A stretch of DNA of 64,000 bases from assembly GCA_022711435.1 (NCBI GenBank), contig JAKLFB010000031.1, positions 1 to 64,000 on the forward strand, written 5' to 3'. The stretch's first letter is position 1. The number at the start of each line of letters is the position of its first letter. The notes below the pieces were generated by a model. The model did not search any database. It was not told the origin of the DNA and saw nothing but the letters and a program-made list of their open reading frames with translations. Position numbers and translations under genes: made by a program. Source of the DNA: Verrucomicrobiota bacterium (GTDB taxonomy: Bacteria > Verrucomicrobiota > Verrucomicrobiia > Limisphaerales > UBA1319). Below are positions 44,907-54,008 of this stretch, piece after piece.

Positions 44907-47900
44907 ATGAAAATCAAATCCAATCCCGTCGCCTTGTTGTCCTGTAACGCCGTCGCCCTATTCCTCCTTCTCCTGCTGTCCGTGCCGGACGTCTTAGGCC
45001 GCGATATTCGCGAGGACGCGGTATTACGGGTGACGTTTGACGGAAACAGCGCGATCGACCGCAGCACGGGCAATGTGTCGGTGCCCACGGTCGAGAACAA
45101 CCTCACTTACACGACCGCCCTGCCGGCGATGCCCAACAGCACGGGCAACGCCGCGGTGTTCGACGGAACAAATTCGATGATCTCCTACGACTTGGGAGCC
45201 GCGGAGGAATTGAACATCACCGGGGCGATGACATATCACATCCGGGTCAAGCACGACGCGGCGGCCATTGCACTGGGCAGGCCGGAGCAGTGGTTGATGG
45301 GGCGGTTCAGCGGCCCTGGCGGCTCAGCGGCCCAACGGACGAGCCAGTTGACAACGTCGGCGGCCAGCGCGGGGGCTGCGACGATTACAGTGCAAGCGCA
45401 TTTGGCATCCGGTTCCGGAACCGGGGGAGCTTGGTTTGCTTCGCCCAGCCGGGCGGGTCTGACGCCGGGCGTGTTTCACGACATCGTCGTGAGGTTCAAT
45501 CCCGGCGTGGCGGTCACCCTGACCGTGTATAACGCGGAGACGGGTCAGATAGTGGGCACCCCCACGGTGGTGAACACCACGCAAAAAAGCCTGACTTTTT
45601 CAACGTCGCCCTTCGAGGTGGGGAGGCGGTCGACATCGCCCATGCCGGTGAACGGCGTGATCGAGCAGGTGAACGTGTGGAACCGGGCCCTTGGGGATGA
45701 CGAGGTCAAGGCGATTTCGACCGACGACGGATTCGTGCAGCTGAGCTGGACGCTGGACCTGATCAAGGACCTGCAGCCCGCCAACAACGCCATGTATTTG
45801 CCGGGAAACACGCCGATCCAGTTCAAGGTCGAGTCGCCGGTCGGAGTCAATCCGGACGGGATCCATCTCGAGCTCAACGGGGTGGATCGGTCGGCAGACC
45901 TGCAGATCACCGGCACAGCCAACGCGCGGGACGTGCTCTTCAGCCAGTTGGCAGCCAATCAGGAGTACGTGGCGCGGATCATGGTCAGCGACACCGAAGG
46001 CCATGGCAAGACCAACACCATCCGCTTCAACACCTTCAGCGATGGGGTGGTCTTCATCGAGGCAGAGGACTACAACTTCCAGAACGGCCAGTTCATCGAC
46101 AATCCGGTGCTTTCGAGCATCCCGGCCCCGAGCAATTACCTGGATCAGATGAGCGTCCATGGGGTGGACGTCTTCACCAACCGGGTGCCGGCCAAGACGG
46201 ATTATCGGATTGGAGACGCGGTGGGGACGACCTACTGCGACGATCAGCCGTTGCGGCAGAATTACATCGACGCCAAGGCGCTGGACGCGGGGGTGGAGGA
46301 TTACTACGCAGGCTGGCTCGGGGATGGCCAGTGGATGAACTACACGCGGACCTTCGCGGCCAACCGGTATCGTGTGTATGCGCGATTGGCCAACAGCAGC
46401 ATCGCCAACTACGTGGTCCAGCTCGAGAAGGTGTTGAGCTCGGCCGCACAGCCCAACCAGACGACCTTCCCGATCGGGCGGTTCCAGGGCGGGACGACCG
46501 GCGGGGCGCAAATCTACACGCTGGTCCCGCTGACGGACGTGGACGGGGTTCCGATCGTGCTGAATCTCTCGGGTGTGCAGACGCTGCGTCTGGCGTGCGT
46601 CTCGGGAGTGGCCAGCCTCAACGCCAACTACTTGGCCTTCATCCCCGCGGCGGAGGCGGCGGCGCCGTTCGTGGTGAGTGCGATCCGGCCCAGCCCGGGA
46701 GAGACGGAAGTCAAGCCGACAGCGCCGCTGGACGTTCAGATCTTCAGCCAGGAGACCCAGGTCGATCGGCAAAGCCTGCATCTCACCCTGAACGGGCAGG
46801 ATGTGACGGCAGCGGCCCAGGTGACGGTCTCGGCCGGCGGAGTCACAGTGCACTATCAGCCCGCATCGATGGCTCAGGAGTCGGTTCAGACCGCAACCCT
46901 GACGTTCCAGGACACGGCAACGCCGCCCAATGCATATTCGAACCAGTGGCAGTTCACGGTGGCGCGGGTGCCGAGCGGCAACACTCCGGAGGTGTTCCAG
47001 GACGCGGTGATGCGGGTGACCTTCGATAACGACAACCCGAACGACATCACCGCCGGCAATGTGTCGGAGGCGACCGCGGCCAACAACATCGCCTACACAT
47101 CGGATCTGCCGCCGATGGCCAACCGCACCAGCCGCGCCGCGGTGTTCAACGGGACCGATTCGTGGCTCTCCTACGGGCTGGGGGCCAACAACGAGCTCAA
47201 GATCGAGTCCGCCCTGACCTATCATGCCCGGATCAAGTACGACCCGATCGGGCTCGCCGTTTATGGGCGCGAGCAGTGGCTGATGGGCCGCTTTCGCGTC
47301 AGCTCCAGCGAGACCAGCACGCGGGTGAGCTTCATGACGTTGTTCGGCACCGGCTACGGCGGGACGACCCCCTATCCGCAATTGACGGGCGGCATGTCGG
47401 GGGATGGAGCCGCCTGGACAGGGCCGCGCAGCGCCGAGCTCAAGGCGGGGGTGTTTTACGACGTGTTCCTCCGGTTCGATCCGGCAGCTAAAACCGTGCG
47501 GCAGGACGTGTTCAACGCCGAGACAAGCTCGCGAGTGGGCCAATCCATGGTCTCCTCGGTCACGTTCACCAACCTGAAGGACGCACTGTCGCCGTTTGAC
47601 ATAGGGCAGCGGACGGTACCGGCCAACGTGCCGCTCCACGGTGTGATCGAGCAGGTCAACATCTGGAACCGCACGCTCTCCAATGACGAGGTGCTCGGGA
47701 TCTCCTATGGGCCGCTTCCGGCGGTCACGATGGAGATCGTGGGATTCCAGGTGCTGGAGACGGGGGCGCTCGAGATCCAGTTCCAGACCAATCCGCCGCT
47801 GCGAACCTACGGGATCGTGGCCGCGGAGAATCTGGCCGAGCCAGCCTGGACCGAGGTCGGCGGGGTGACCTTCCAGACAGGGTCGGGCAACGTGTTGACG

Positions 47901-47957
47901 GCGCAGTTTGCGGCGCCGGCCCAGTCGCCACGGTTCTACCGGGTGATCGCCAAGTAG
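44907..47957 (+). CDS. Exported multidomain LamG/carbohydrate-binding protein (paralogue)
   Basis: The 1016-residue protein has a signal peptide (LSCNAVALFLLLLLSV, then GRDI). Its order is LamG 1 (about 35-260), Ig-like linker (275-375), a CBM6/35-like module beginning FIEAEDYNF (about 380-575), Ig-like linker (590-690), and LamG 2 (about 693-935). The C-terminal FYRVIAK matches the ending of the protein at 31676. Both LamG modules are closely similar to each other (EDAVLRVTFD / QDAVMRVTFD; YTTALPAMPNS / YTSDLPPMANR) and to LamG 3 of the paralogue, so the modules have been duplicated. No catalytic residues were seen. It opens the third plus-strand unit and is followed by a pilin-like gene. 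Confidence 0.82.
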   Translation: MKIKSNPVALLSCNAVALFLLLLLSVPDVLGRDIREDAVLRVTFDGNSAIDRSTGNVSVPTVENNLTYTTALPAMPNSTGNAAVFDGTNSMISYDLGAAEELNITGAMTYHIRVKHDAAAIALGRPEQWLMGRFSGPGGSAAQRTSQLTTSAASAGAATITVQAHLASGSGTGGAWFASPSRAGLTPGVFHDIVVRFNPGVAVTLTVYNAETGQIVGTPTVVNTTQKSLTFSTSPFEVGRRSTSPMPVNGVIEQVNVWNRALGDDEVKAISTDDGFVQLSWTLDLIKDLQPANNAMYLPGNTPIQFKVESPVGVNPDGIHLELNGVDRSADLQITGTANARDVLFSQLAANQEYVARIMVSDTEGHGKTNTIRFNTFSDGVVFIEAEDYNFQNGQFIDNPVLSSIPAPSNYLDQMSVHGVDVFTNRVPAKTDYRIGDAVGTTYCDDQPLRQNYIDAKALDAGVEDYYAGWLGDGQWMNYTRTFAANRYRVYARLANSSIANYVVQLEKVLSSAAQPNQTTFPIGRFQGGTTGGAQIYTLVPLTDVDGVPIVLNLSGVQTLRLACVSGVASLNANYLAFIPAAEAAAPFVVSAIRPSPGETEVKPTAPLDVQIFSQETQVDRQSLHLTLNGQDVTAAAQVTVSAGGVTVHYQPASMAQESVQTATLTFQDTATPPNAYSNQWQFTVARVPSGNTPEVFQDAVMRVTFDNDNPNDITAGNVSEATAANNIAYTSDLPPMANRTSRAAVFNGTDSWLSYGLGANNELKIESALTYHARIKYDPIGLAVYGREQWLMGRFRVSSSETSTRVSFMTLFGTGYGGTTPYPQLTGGMSGDGAAWTGPRSAELKAGVFYDVFLRFDPAAKTVRQDVFNAETSSRVGQSMVSSVTFTNLKDALSPFDIGQRTVPANVPLHGVIEQVNIWNRTLSNDEVLGISYGPLPAVTMEIVGFQVLETGALEIQFQTNPPLRTYGIVAAENLAEPAWTEVGGVTFQTGSGNVLTAQFAAPAQSPRFYRVIAK

Positions 47958-48033
47958 AGTGCGCGGGGGCGGAGGCGCGGCCATTGGAGGCCGCGCCTCC
48001 CGCCCGACATCCATCCAATACCGGAACGTATCG

Positions 48034-48897
48034 ATGAACATCCAATACAAGAAAGCGGCCAGCCGGGGGGCCTGGGGCGCCGGAGCATTCACGCTGATCG
48101 AGCTGCTGGTGGTGATCGCGATCATTGCGATCCTGGCAGGCATGCTCTTGCCCGCCCTTTCCAAGGCCAAGACCAAAGCGCATGGAATCAAGTGCATGGC
48201 CAACGGCCGGCAGCTGATGCTGGCCTGGACGATGTATGCCGACGACAATTTCGGCAAGGTGGCCGACAACATGACCGGCGGCCAGCCGCGGGGATGGGTG
48301 CACGGCTTCCTCGATTTCGATCCCAATAATCCCGACAACACGAGCATCGACAACCTGCTCAAAGCGCAGCTCGGGCCCTACACCAAGAACCCCGACCTCT
48401 ATAAATGCCCCGCCGATCGCAGCGTGGTAACCATCACGCGGGGCCGCAACATGGGGACCTTTCCCCGGGTGCGGAGCGTGTCAATGAACTGCTATATCGG
48501 GTGGAATCCGGATCGGGACACGCTCGGCTCGCTCATTGGGGACAACCCCAACTATCGGAAGTTTTTCAAGATGTCGGACATTCGGCGGCCGGCGATGCTC
48601 TGGGTGTTGCTCGACGAGCGGGAGGACAGCATCAACGACGGCTGGTTTGCGGTCTCAATGAACGGGTATCCGGACCAGCCGGCCAACTTCACGATCCGCG
48701 ATTTCCCGGCCAGCTACCACAACAACGCGGCAGGGTTTGCCTTTGCCGACGGGCACTCCGAGGTCCGCAAGTGGCTCGATGCCCGGACGATGCCGCCGAT
48801 CGTCAAGAACGCCTCGGTGACGCGGGGTGTGGCGACCCCCAACAACAACGATCTGCCCTGGCTCATGAGCCGCACCACCGTCCCTCTCAACGAATAG
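48034..48897 (+). CDS. Type II secretion/type IV pilin-like protein (pseudopilin, DUF1559-like)
   Basis: This 287-residue paralogue of the protein at 35724 has the prepilin leader ending before FTLIELLVVIAIIAIL, then LPALSKAKTKAHGIKCM, a WMYADDN-type region, a CPADRSVV segment, and FADGHSEVRKWLD at the C-terminus. The two share the whole architecture, including VDEREDSIN/LDEREDSIN, and both follow a LamG/CBM protein. The ATG at 48034 places a basic leader of 16 residues before the cleavage site. Its partner may be the LamG protein immediately upstream. Confidence 0.88.
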   Translation: MNIQYKKAASRGAWGAGAFTLIELLVVIAIIAILAGMLLPALSKAKTKAHGIKCMANGRQLMLAWTMYADDNFGKVADNMTGGQPRGWVHGFLDFDPNNPDNTSIDNLLKAQLGPYTKNPDLYKCPADRSVVTITRGRNMGTFPRVRSVSMNCYIGWNPDRDTLGSLIGDNPNYRKFFKMSDIRRPAMLWVLLDEREDSINDGWFAVSMNGYPDQPANFTIRDFPASYHNNAAGFAFADGHSEVRKWLDARTMPPIVKNASVTRGVATPNNNDLPWLMSRTTVPLNE

Positions 48898-48920
48898 CAC
48901 TGTATCACCCCCAATCCTCG

Positions 48921-49532
48921 ATGAATAACATGAACCAGGTATTGATCATTGTCGGCGATGGCACCGAGACGGTGGATACGCTCTACCCTTATTACCGGCT
49001 GCAGGAGGACAATTTTGTGCCCGTGGTGGCCGGCCCGGAGCGCAAGCGCTACCACATGGTGCTGCATGAGGTGCCCGCCAACTGGGAGGTCACTCGCGAG
49101 TTCGAAGGCTACACGATCCAGGCTGCCATTGCGTTCCGGGACATCCGCCCGGAGGAGTACCTGGGAATCTTCTTCTCCGGAGGCCGCGCCCCCGAGTACC
49201 TGCGATACAATGCCGATCTGCTCCGCATCACCCGCCATTTCTTCGAGGCCAACAAGCCGATCGCATCCGTCTGCCATGGCGTCGAGATACCCGCATGCGC
49301 GGGCGTGCTCAAGGGCCGCCGCATGGCCACCGTCCCCAAGTGCCAGTTCGACCTCGAGGTCGTCGGCGGGATCTTCGTCAACCAGCCCTGCGTCGTGGAT
49401 GGCAACCTGGTCAGCGGCCGCACGTATCATGACCACGGGCATTACATGGGGAAATGGATTCAGCTCCTGAAAGAGGCTCAAGCCCGAATGGCCGAGCCCG
49501 CGCTCAAACCCCAAGCTGCCTGCCCTGCCTGA
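48921..49532 (+). CDS. DJ-1/PfpI family protein
   Basis: The 203-residue protein has the DJ-1/PfpI fold, with the nucleophile Cys in ASVCHGVEI (about residue 118) and the GIFFSGGRAPEYLR loop carrying the partner acidic and Arg residues. Family members include glyoxalases, chaperones and peptidase-like enzymes, so the reaction cannot be fixed from sequence. It has no signal peptide and sits second after the pilin-like gene in a unit otherwise rich in exported dehydrogenases and isomerases. Confidence 0.8.
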   Translation: MNNMNQVLIIVGDGTETVDTLYPYYRLQEDNFVPVVAGPERKRYHMVLHEVPANWEVTREFEGYTIQAAIAFRDIRPEEYLGIFFSGGRAPEYLRYNADLLRITRHFFEANKPIASVCHGVEIPACAGVLKGRRMATVPKCQFDLEVVGGIFVNQPCVVDGNLVSGRTYHDHGHYMGKWIQLLKEAQARMAEPALKPQAACPA

Positions 49533-49541
49533 TTCCATCCC

Positions 49542-50486
49542 ATGAACGGCAGCAAGATCGATCGGCGCGCAGCCTGCCGGCTCATCGGCGTCGGGCTGGC
49601 CGGCATCGCCCGCGTCCGCCTGGCCGCGCAACCCGTTTCTGCGCTCGCGTCCGCGCCGGCCTTCCGGCTGCGCTATGTGCTCTCGTCGAGCATGTATGGC
49701 ACGTTGCCGCTCGAGACGATCCTGCCCGAAGTCCGGCGAGCCGGGGCGGAGCAGATCGACATCTGGCCCCGCGTTCACGGCAATCAACGCGAGCAGATCG
49801 AGGAGATGGGCCTGGATCGGTTTGCCGCCCTCCTCGAGAAGCATCGGGTCAGGCTCGGCGCGGTGACCCGCTTCGACCTGGGGCCCTTCCGGCTCGAATC
49901 CGAGCTCCCGTTCGCGCAGCGCTTCGGCGCCGAGGTGATCGTCACGGGCAGCGGCGGCCCTGCCAATCTCGCGGGCCCGGAGTTGAAGGCGTCGGTCAAG
50001 GCGTTCATCGAAAAGATGAAGCCTCATGTCGATGCGGCGGCCCGAGCCGGCGTGGCCATCGGCATCGAGAACCACGCCAACGCCCTGGTCGCCAGCCCCG
50101 ATTCCATCCGGTATTTCGCGGAGCTGGCGCCGTCGAGCCATCTGGGAATCGCGTTCGCGCCCTACCACCTGCCGCAGGACTCGATTCTGCTGGCCCAGCT
50201 GATCCGCGAGCTGGGGCCGAAGCTGGCCTTCTTCTACGCATGGCAGCACGGGCTCGGCGCCTCGAAAAAAATGCCCAAGGAGGAGGAGATGCGCCAGATG
50301 CCCGGCTGGGGCCCCCTGGACTTTAAGCCGATGCTCGACGCGCTCCGGCAGATTCGGTTTGCCGGCCTGACATCCATCTTCATGCACCCGGTGCCTCGCG
50401 GCATACCCATCCTGCCGACGGCCGCCGAGGTCACCGCCGCCATCAACCAATCCCGTCAACACCTCGAACAATGCCTGGAGCGGTAG
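49542..50486 (+). CDS. Exported sugar phosphate isomerase/epimerase-like TIM-barrel protein
   Basis: The 314-residue protein starts with an Arg-rich leader (SKIDRRAACRLIGVGLAGIA) that looks like a Tat signal. The rest is an AP-endonuclease-2-type TIM barrel with ILPEVRRAGAEQIDIWPR, VIVTGSGGP, VAIGIENHAN (metal Glu) and FAPYHLPQD. Such proteins include xylose isomerase-like epimerases and 3-keto-sugar epimerases. Next to Gfo/Idh/MocA dehydrogenases they often take part in oxidation and epimerisation of sugars outside the cytoplasm. Confidence 0.75.
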   Translation: MNGSKIDRRAACRLIGVGLAGIARVRLAAQPVSALASAPAFRLRYVLSSSMYGTLPLETILPEVRRAGAEQIDIWPRVHGNQREQIEEMGLDRFAALLEKHRVRLGAVTRFDLGPFRLESELPFAQRFGAEVIVTGSGGPANLAGPELKASVKAFIEKMKPHVDAAARAGVAIGIENHANALVASPDSIRYFAELAPSSHLGIAFAPYHLPQDSILLAQLIRELGPKLAFFYAWQHGLGASKKMPKEEEMRQMPGWGPLDFKPMLDALRQIRFAGLTSIFMHPVPRGIPILPTAAEVTAAINQSRQHLEQCLER

Positions 50487-50545
50487 CGGCGCGCGCATCG
50501 AGCGCCGAGCCGCCTCCCGCCCTCGAATCCTGCAGACATTCGATC

Positions 50546-51850
50546 ATGAACCGAAATCGACCTCTTCTTAGCCGGCGCGCATGGCTGCGACAAACCCTTC
50601 ATGGGACAGCCGCTGCGACCCTTCTCCCCCACTGGATATCGCCCTCGGCCTTGGGCATGGGCGCGCGCCCGGCTCCCAGCGCGCGGCTGACCATGGGCAT
50701 GATGGGGCTCGGCAGCATGGGGATGCGCCATATCCTGGGCTTCCTCCAGGAGCCCGATTGCCAGATCGCCGCGGTGTGCGACGTCGACTCGGCGCGGCGC
50801 CGAGAGGCGATGACGGTCATCAACCGTCACTACGGCGATCAGGGGTGCACCGAGGAGAAGGATTTTCGCGATTTGATCGCGCGCAAGGACATCGACGTTT
50901 TGTGCATCGCGCTGCCCGATCACTGGCATTCCGTTGCTGCGGTGATGGCGGTGCGGGCGGGCAAGGACATCTACGGGGAAAAACCGCTGGCGCTCACGAT
51001 CCATGAAGGGCGCTTCATGGTGGAGACCGTCCGCCAGTATCACTGCCTCTGGCAGACCGGCACCCAGAGCCGGTCTGACGCGCGGATCCGCTTCGCCTGC
51101 CAGCTCGTCCGCAACGGGCGCATCGGCAAGCTCCAGCGGGTCGAGGTCGGCCTCCCCGCCGGACCGCGAACCGGTCCCCTGCCCTCTATGCCGGTGCCCG
51201 ACGGCTTCGATTACGATCTCTGGCTCGGCCCCGCGCCCTGGGCGCCCTACACCGAGAAGCGTTGCCATTGGAACTTCCGCTGGATCCTCGATTATTCGGG
51301 CGGGCAGTTCACCGACCAGGGCGCCCATTCGATCGACGTCGCCCAGTGGGGTGCCGGAACCGAGGAGACCGGCCCCGTCGAGATCGAGGGTTCCGGCGAG
51401 TTTCCCGCCGAAGGCATTTGGGATGCCGCCACTGCCTACCGAGCCGAATACCGATTCGCCAACGGCATGACCATGGGTATCGGCACCCACATCCGCGGAG
51501 GCGTCCGCTGGATCGGCGACCAGGGCTGGGTCCATTACGCCGGCGACATCGACGCGAATCCGAAACGCCTCCTGTGGGAGCAGTTCGGCCCCGACGAGCC
51601 CAGCCTCTATCGGTCCGCCGGCGGACGCCAGGGACATCGCCGGAACTTCCTCGATTGCGTCAAGACCCGATGCCAGCCGGCCTCCACCATCGAGGTGGCG
51701 CATCGCTCGATCTCTCTGGCGCACCTGGGCAACATCGCGATGAAGCTGGGCCGCAAGCTGCGCTGGGATCCGGCCCGCGAACGCTTCCTCAACGATCCCA
51801 CAGCCGACCGGATGCTCTGGCGTCCCATGCGCGCTCCGTGGGGCTTGTGA
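50546..51850 (+). CDS. Tat-exported Gfo/Idh/MocA family dehydrogenase (paralogue 1)
   Basis: The 434-residue protein has a twin-arginine leader (SRRAWLRQTLHGTAAATLL), then a Rossmann fold with GLGSMG and CDVD for NAD(P), then YGEKPLALT with the catalytic Lys of the EKP motif. The C-terminal oxidoreductase half has NGRIGKLQRVEVG, GAHSIDVAQWG and NFLDCVKTR. It should oxidise a sugar or sugar derivative with bound nucleotide. It is a close paralogue of the protein at 54005 (shared LGSMGMR, CDVD, HWHS, GEKPLALTI and PMRAPWG C-terminus), so it has probably arisen by local duplication around a HEAT-repeat gene. Confidence 0.87.
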   Translation: MNRNRPLLSRRAWLRQTLHGTAAATLLPHWISPSALGMGARPAPSARLTMGMMGLGSMGMRHILGFLQEPDCQIAAVCDVDSARRREAMTVINRHYGDQGCTEEKDFRDLIARKDIDVLCIALPDHWHSVAAVMAVRAGKDIYGEKPLALTIHEGRFMVETVRQYHCLWQTGTQSRSDARIRFACQLVRNGRIGKLQRVEVGLPAGPRTGPLPSMPVPDGFDYDLWLGPAPWAPYTEKRCHWNFRWILDYSGGQFTDQGAHSIDVAQWGAGTEETGPVEIEGSGEFPAEGIWDAATAYRAEYRFANGMTMGIGTHIRGGVRWIGDQGWVHYAGDIDANPKRLLWEQFGPDEPSLYRSAGGRQGHRRNFLDCVKTRCQPASTIEVAHRSISLAHLGNIAMKLGRKLRWDPARERFLNDPTADRMLWRPMRAPWGL

Positions 51851-51956
51851 GATGCCCATCCCGGCCGGATCGCAACCGTGCCAGGCTCGGCCGCGGCGGC
51901 CCGATTCCAACCGACACTGAACCCACCACCCGACACCGACGACCCTTGATCTCATC

Positions 51957-54008
51957 ATGAAACACTCGCTCATCTCCTGGATTCTCGCCGCCGCGGCGCT
52001 CTGCGCCGGCGCTGGAGCGGCCGCTCCCGAACCTGCCCCCTGGGACGCCGAGGCGTTCCAACAGTACGAGTTCGGCCAAAGCCGCGCCCCGTTGATCCGG
52101 GTCGAGGACGCCGTCCGCCAGGCCCTCAACCAGCCCGCCCAGCAAGCCCTGGTCGAGCAACGGCTGCTCGATATCCTCCAGTCCGGCGCCTCGATCGAGT
52201 GCAAGCGCTTCGTCTGCCGCCAGCTCCTTCTCATCGCCTCCGACCGCTCGGTCCCCGTGCTGGCAGGGTTCCTGGACCATCCGGCCCTGGCCGATCCCGC
52301 GCGCTACGCGCTGCAGCGGATCGCGTCTCCTGCCGCCGGCGCGGCGCTGCGCCAGGCGCTTTCGACGACCCATGGCCATCCCAAGGTCGGGGTGATCTAT
52401 GCCCTGAGCGAGCGCCGCGACCGCCAAGCCGCCCCCGCATTGATCGGCTGTCTGTCCGACCCGGATGACGCCGTCGCCCGCGCAGCCATCGCCGCCCTCG
52501 AAAAAGTGGGCGGACAAAACGCGATCCAGGCGCTGCAGCAGGCCTTCGAGTCCGCCACACCGCCGCGCCGGATCTGGCTGGCGCATGCCCTGATCGCACG
52601 CGCCGATCGGCTGCTGGCTCGGGGCCAGAAGGACGCCGCGGCGCAGATCTTCCTCCCATTGTTCAACACCTCCGAGACTCAAGCCATCCGCATGGCGGCC
52701 TTGCGAGGCCTGGTTACAGCGGACAGCGGCAAATATTTCCACCTGCTGCTGGCCATCCTCTCGAACGAGACCGATCCGCTCCTGGCCATCGCAGCAGATC
52801 ATTTGAGGCATCTGCCGGGAGCCGAGCTGACGCAGCGGGCGGCGGCTGAGCTGCCGCGGCTGCCCGCCGCCGCCCGGGTGCGCGTGGTGGCCGCCCTGGG
52901 CGATCGCCAGGATCCCGCCGCCCTCCCGGCCATCGCCGCCGCCGTCCGAAGCGACGACGACACCTTAAGCGTGGCGGCATTGTCGGCGCTGGCCTCTCTG
53001 GGCGGGGCCGGCCAAGTCCCGTTGCTCGCCGATTACATCGCAGCCGATCATCCCGATCGACGCGCCGCGGCGCAGTCGAGCCTCAACATGCTTCGGGGAA
53101 AGGACGTCGATGGCCACATCCTCCAGTGTATCGAGCAGCGGGACACCCAAACACAAAACGAGCTCATCCGATCCCTGGGCGCTCGCGTTTCGACTGCAGC
53201 AGTCCCGACGCTGCTCGAGATTGCCCGGCGGGGGGATCCGGCCCTGCGCAGCAACACGTACAAGGCGTTGGGTGCGACGGCCGGCCTCGACGACTTGCCG
53301 GCATTACTCGAACGGGTGGCTGGCGCCCAACAGGAAGCCGAGCGGACCGCGGCCGAGGATGCCATCGCCGCCGCCTGCGTTCGTCAGGCTGACCAGGAAA
53401 AATGCGTGGACATCGTTCTGCAGCCCTATCCTGCAGCCACGGCCTCCGTTCGATGCGCCCTCCTGCGCATTCTGGGAACCATTCGGCATGAACGAGGACT
53501 CCCCACGGTGCGCCAGTCCCTCAGTGATCCGAACCCCGAAATCCAAAATGCAGCCTTGCGCGTCCTGGCCGAGTGGCCCAGTCCGACAGCCGCCGACGAT
53601 CTCCTCCGCTGCGCCCGCGCCGCCGCCAACCCGACTCAGCGCATTCTGGCGCTGCGCGGATTCATCGCCATCGCCGGCCTGCCCGGGCTGCCCAATGCCG
53701 ATCAGCTCGCGCTGTTTCAGCAGGCCTCGGCCGAATCTCAAAGGCCCGAGGAGATCAAGCTGGTCCTGGGCGGCTTGGCGGCGATGACGGCTCCGGAGGC
53801 CTTTCAACTGGCCCAAAAACATCTGGCCAATTCCGCCGTGGCGGCCGAAGCCGCCGCGGCGATGATCAAGGTTGCCGGCGCGCTCAAGGGCCGGTCCGCC
53901 GATGTGGTCGCGCCCGGTCTCCAGGCAATCCTCGACAGCTCAGCGAGCTCGAGCCTCAAGGCCGAGGCCCGGAAGGTCCTCCAGACTCTGCCCGCGACAG
54001 CCCGATGA
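51957..54008 (+). CDS. Exported HEAT-repeat protein
   Basis: The 683-residue protein has a signal peptide (SLISWILAAAALCAGAGAAA) and then many ~31-residue HEAT-like helix pairs. Examples are SVPVLAGFLDHPALADPARYALQRI, APALIGCLSDPDDAVARAAIAALEKV and LPTVRQSLSDPNPEIQNAALRVL (described in part). No catalytic motif was seen, so it is likely a scaffold for the exported enzymes. It lies between two paralogous dehydrogenase genes; its stop overlaps the ATG of the second (ATGA), so their amounts are probably linked. Confidence 0.82.
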   Translation: MKHSLISWILAAAALCAGAGAAAPEPAPWDAEAFQQYEFGQSRAPLIRVEDAVRQALNQPAQQALVEQRLLDILQSGASIECKRFVCRQLLLIASDRSVPVLAGFLDHPALADPARYALQRIASPAAGAALRQALSTTHGHPKVGVIYALSERRDRQAAPALIGCLSDPDDAVARAAIAALEKVGGQNAIQALQQAFESATPPRRIWLAHALIARADRLLARGQKDAAAQIFLPLFNTSETQAIRMAALRGLVTADSGKYFHLLLAILSNETDPLLAIAADHLRHLPGAELTQRAAAELPRLPAAARVRVVAALGDRQDPAALPAIAAAVRSDDDTLSVAALSALASLGGAGQVPLLADYIAADHPDRRAAAQSSLNMLRGKDVDGHILQCIEQRDTQTQNELIRSLGARVSTAAVPTLLEIARRGDPALRSNTYKALGATAGLDDLPALLERVAGAQQEAERTAAEDAIAAACVRQADQEKCVDIVLQPYPAATASVRCALLRILGTIRHERGLPTVRQSLSDPNPEIQNAALRVLAEWPSPTAADDLLRCARAAANPTQRILALRGFIAIAGLPGLPNADQLALFQQASAESQRPEEIKLVLGGLAAMTAPEAFQLAQKHLANSAVAAEAAAAMIKVAGALKGRSADVVAPGLQAILDSSASSSLKAEARKVLQTLPATAR

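Noticed and set aside
45600..48362. Long open frame (920 codons) on the minus strand
   Set aside because: It is antisense to the second LamG protein and the pilin-like gene; the translation is low complexity without motifs.
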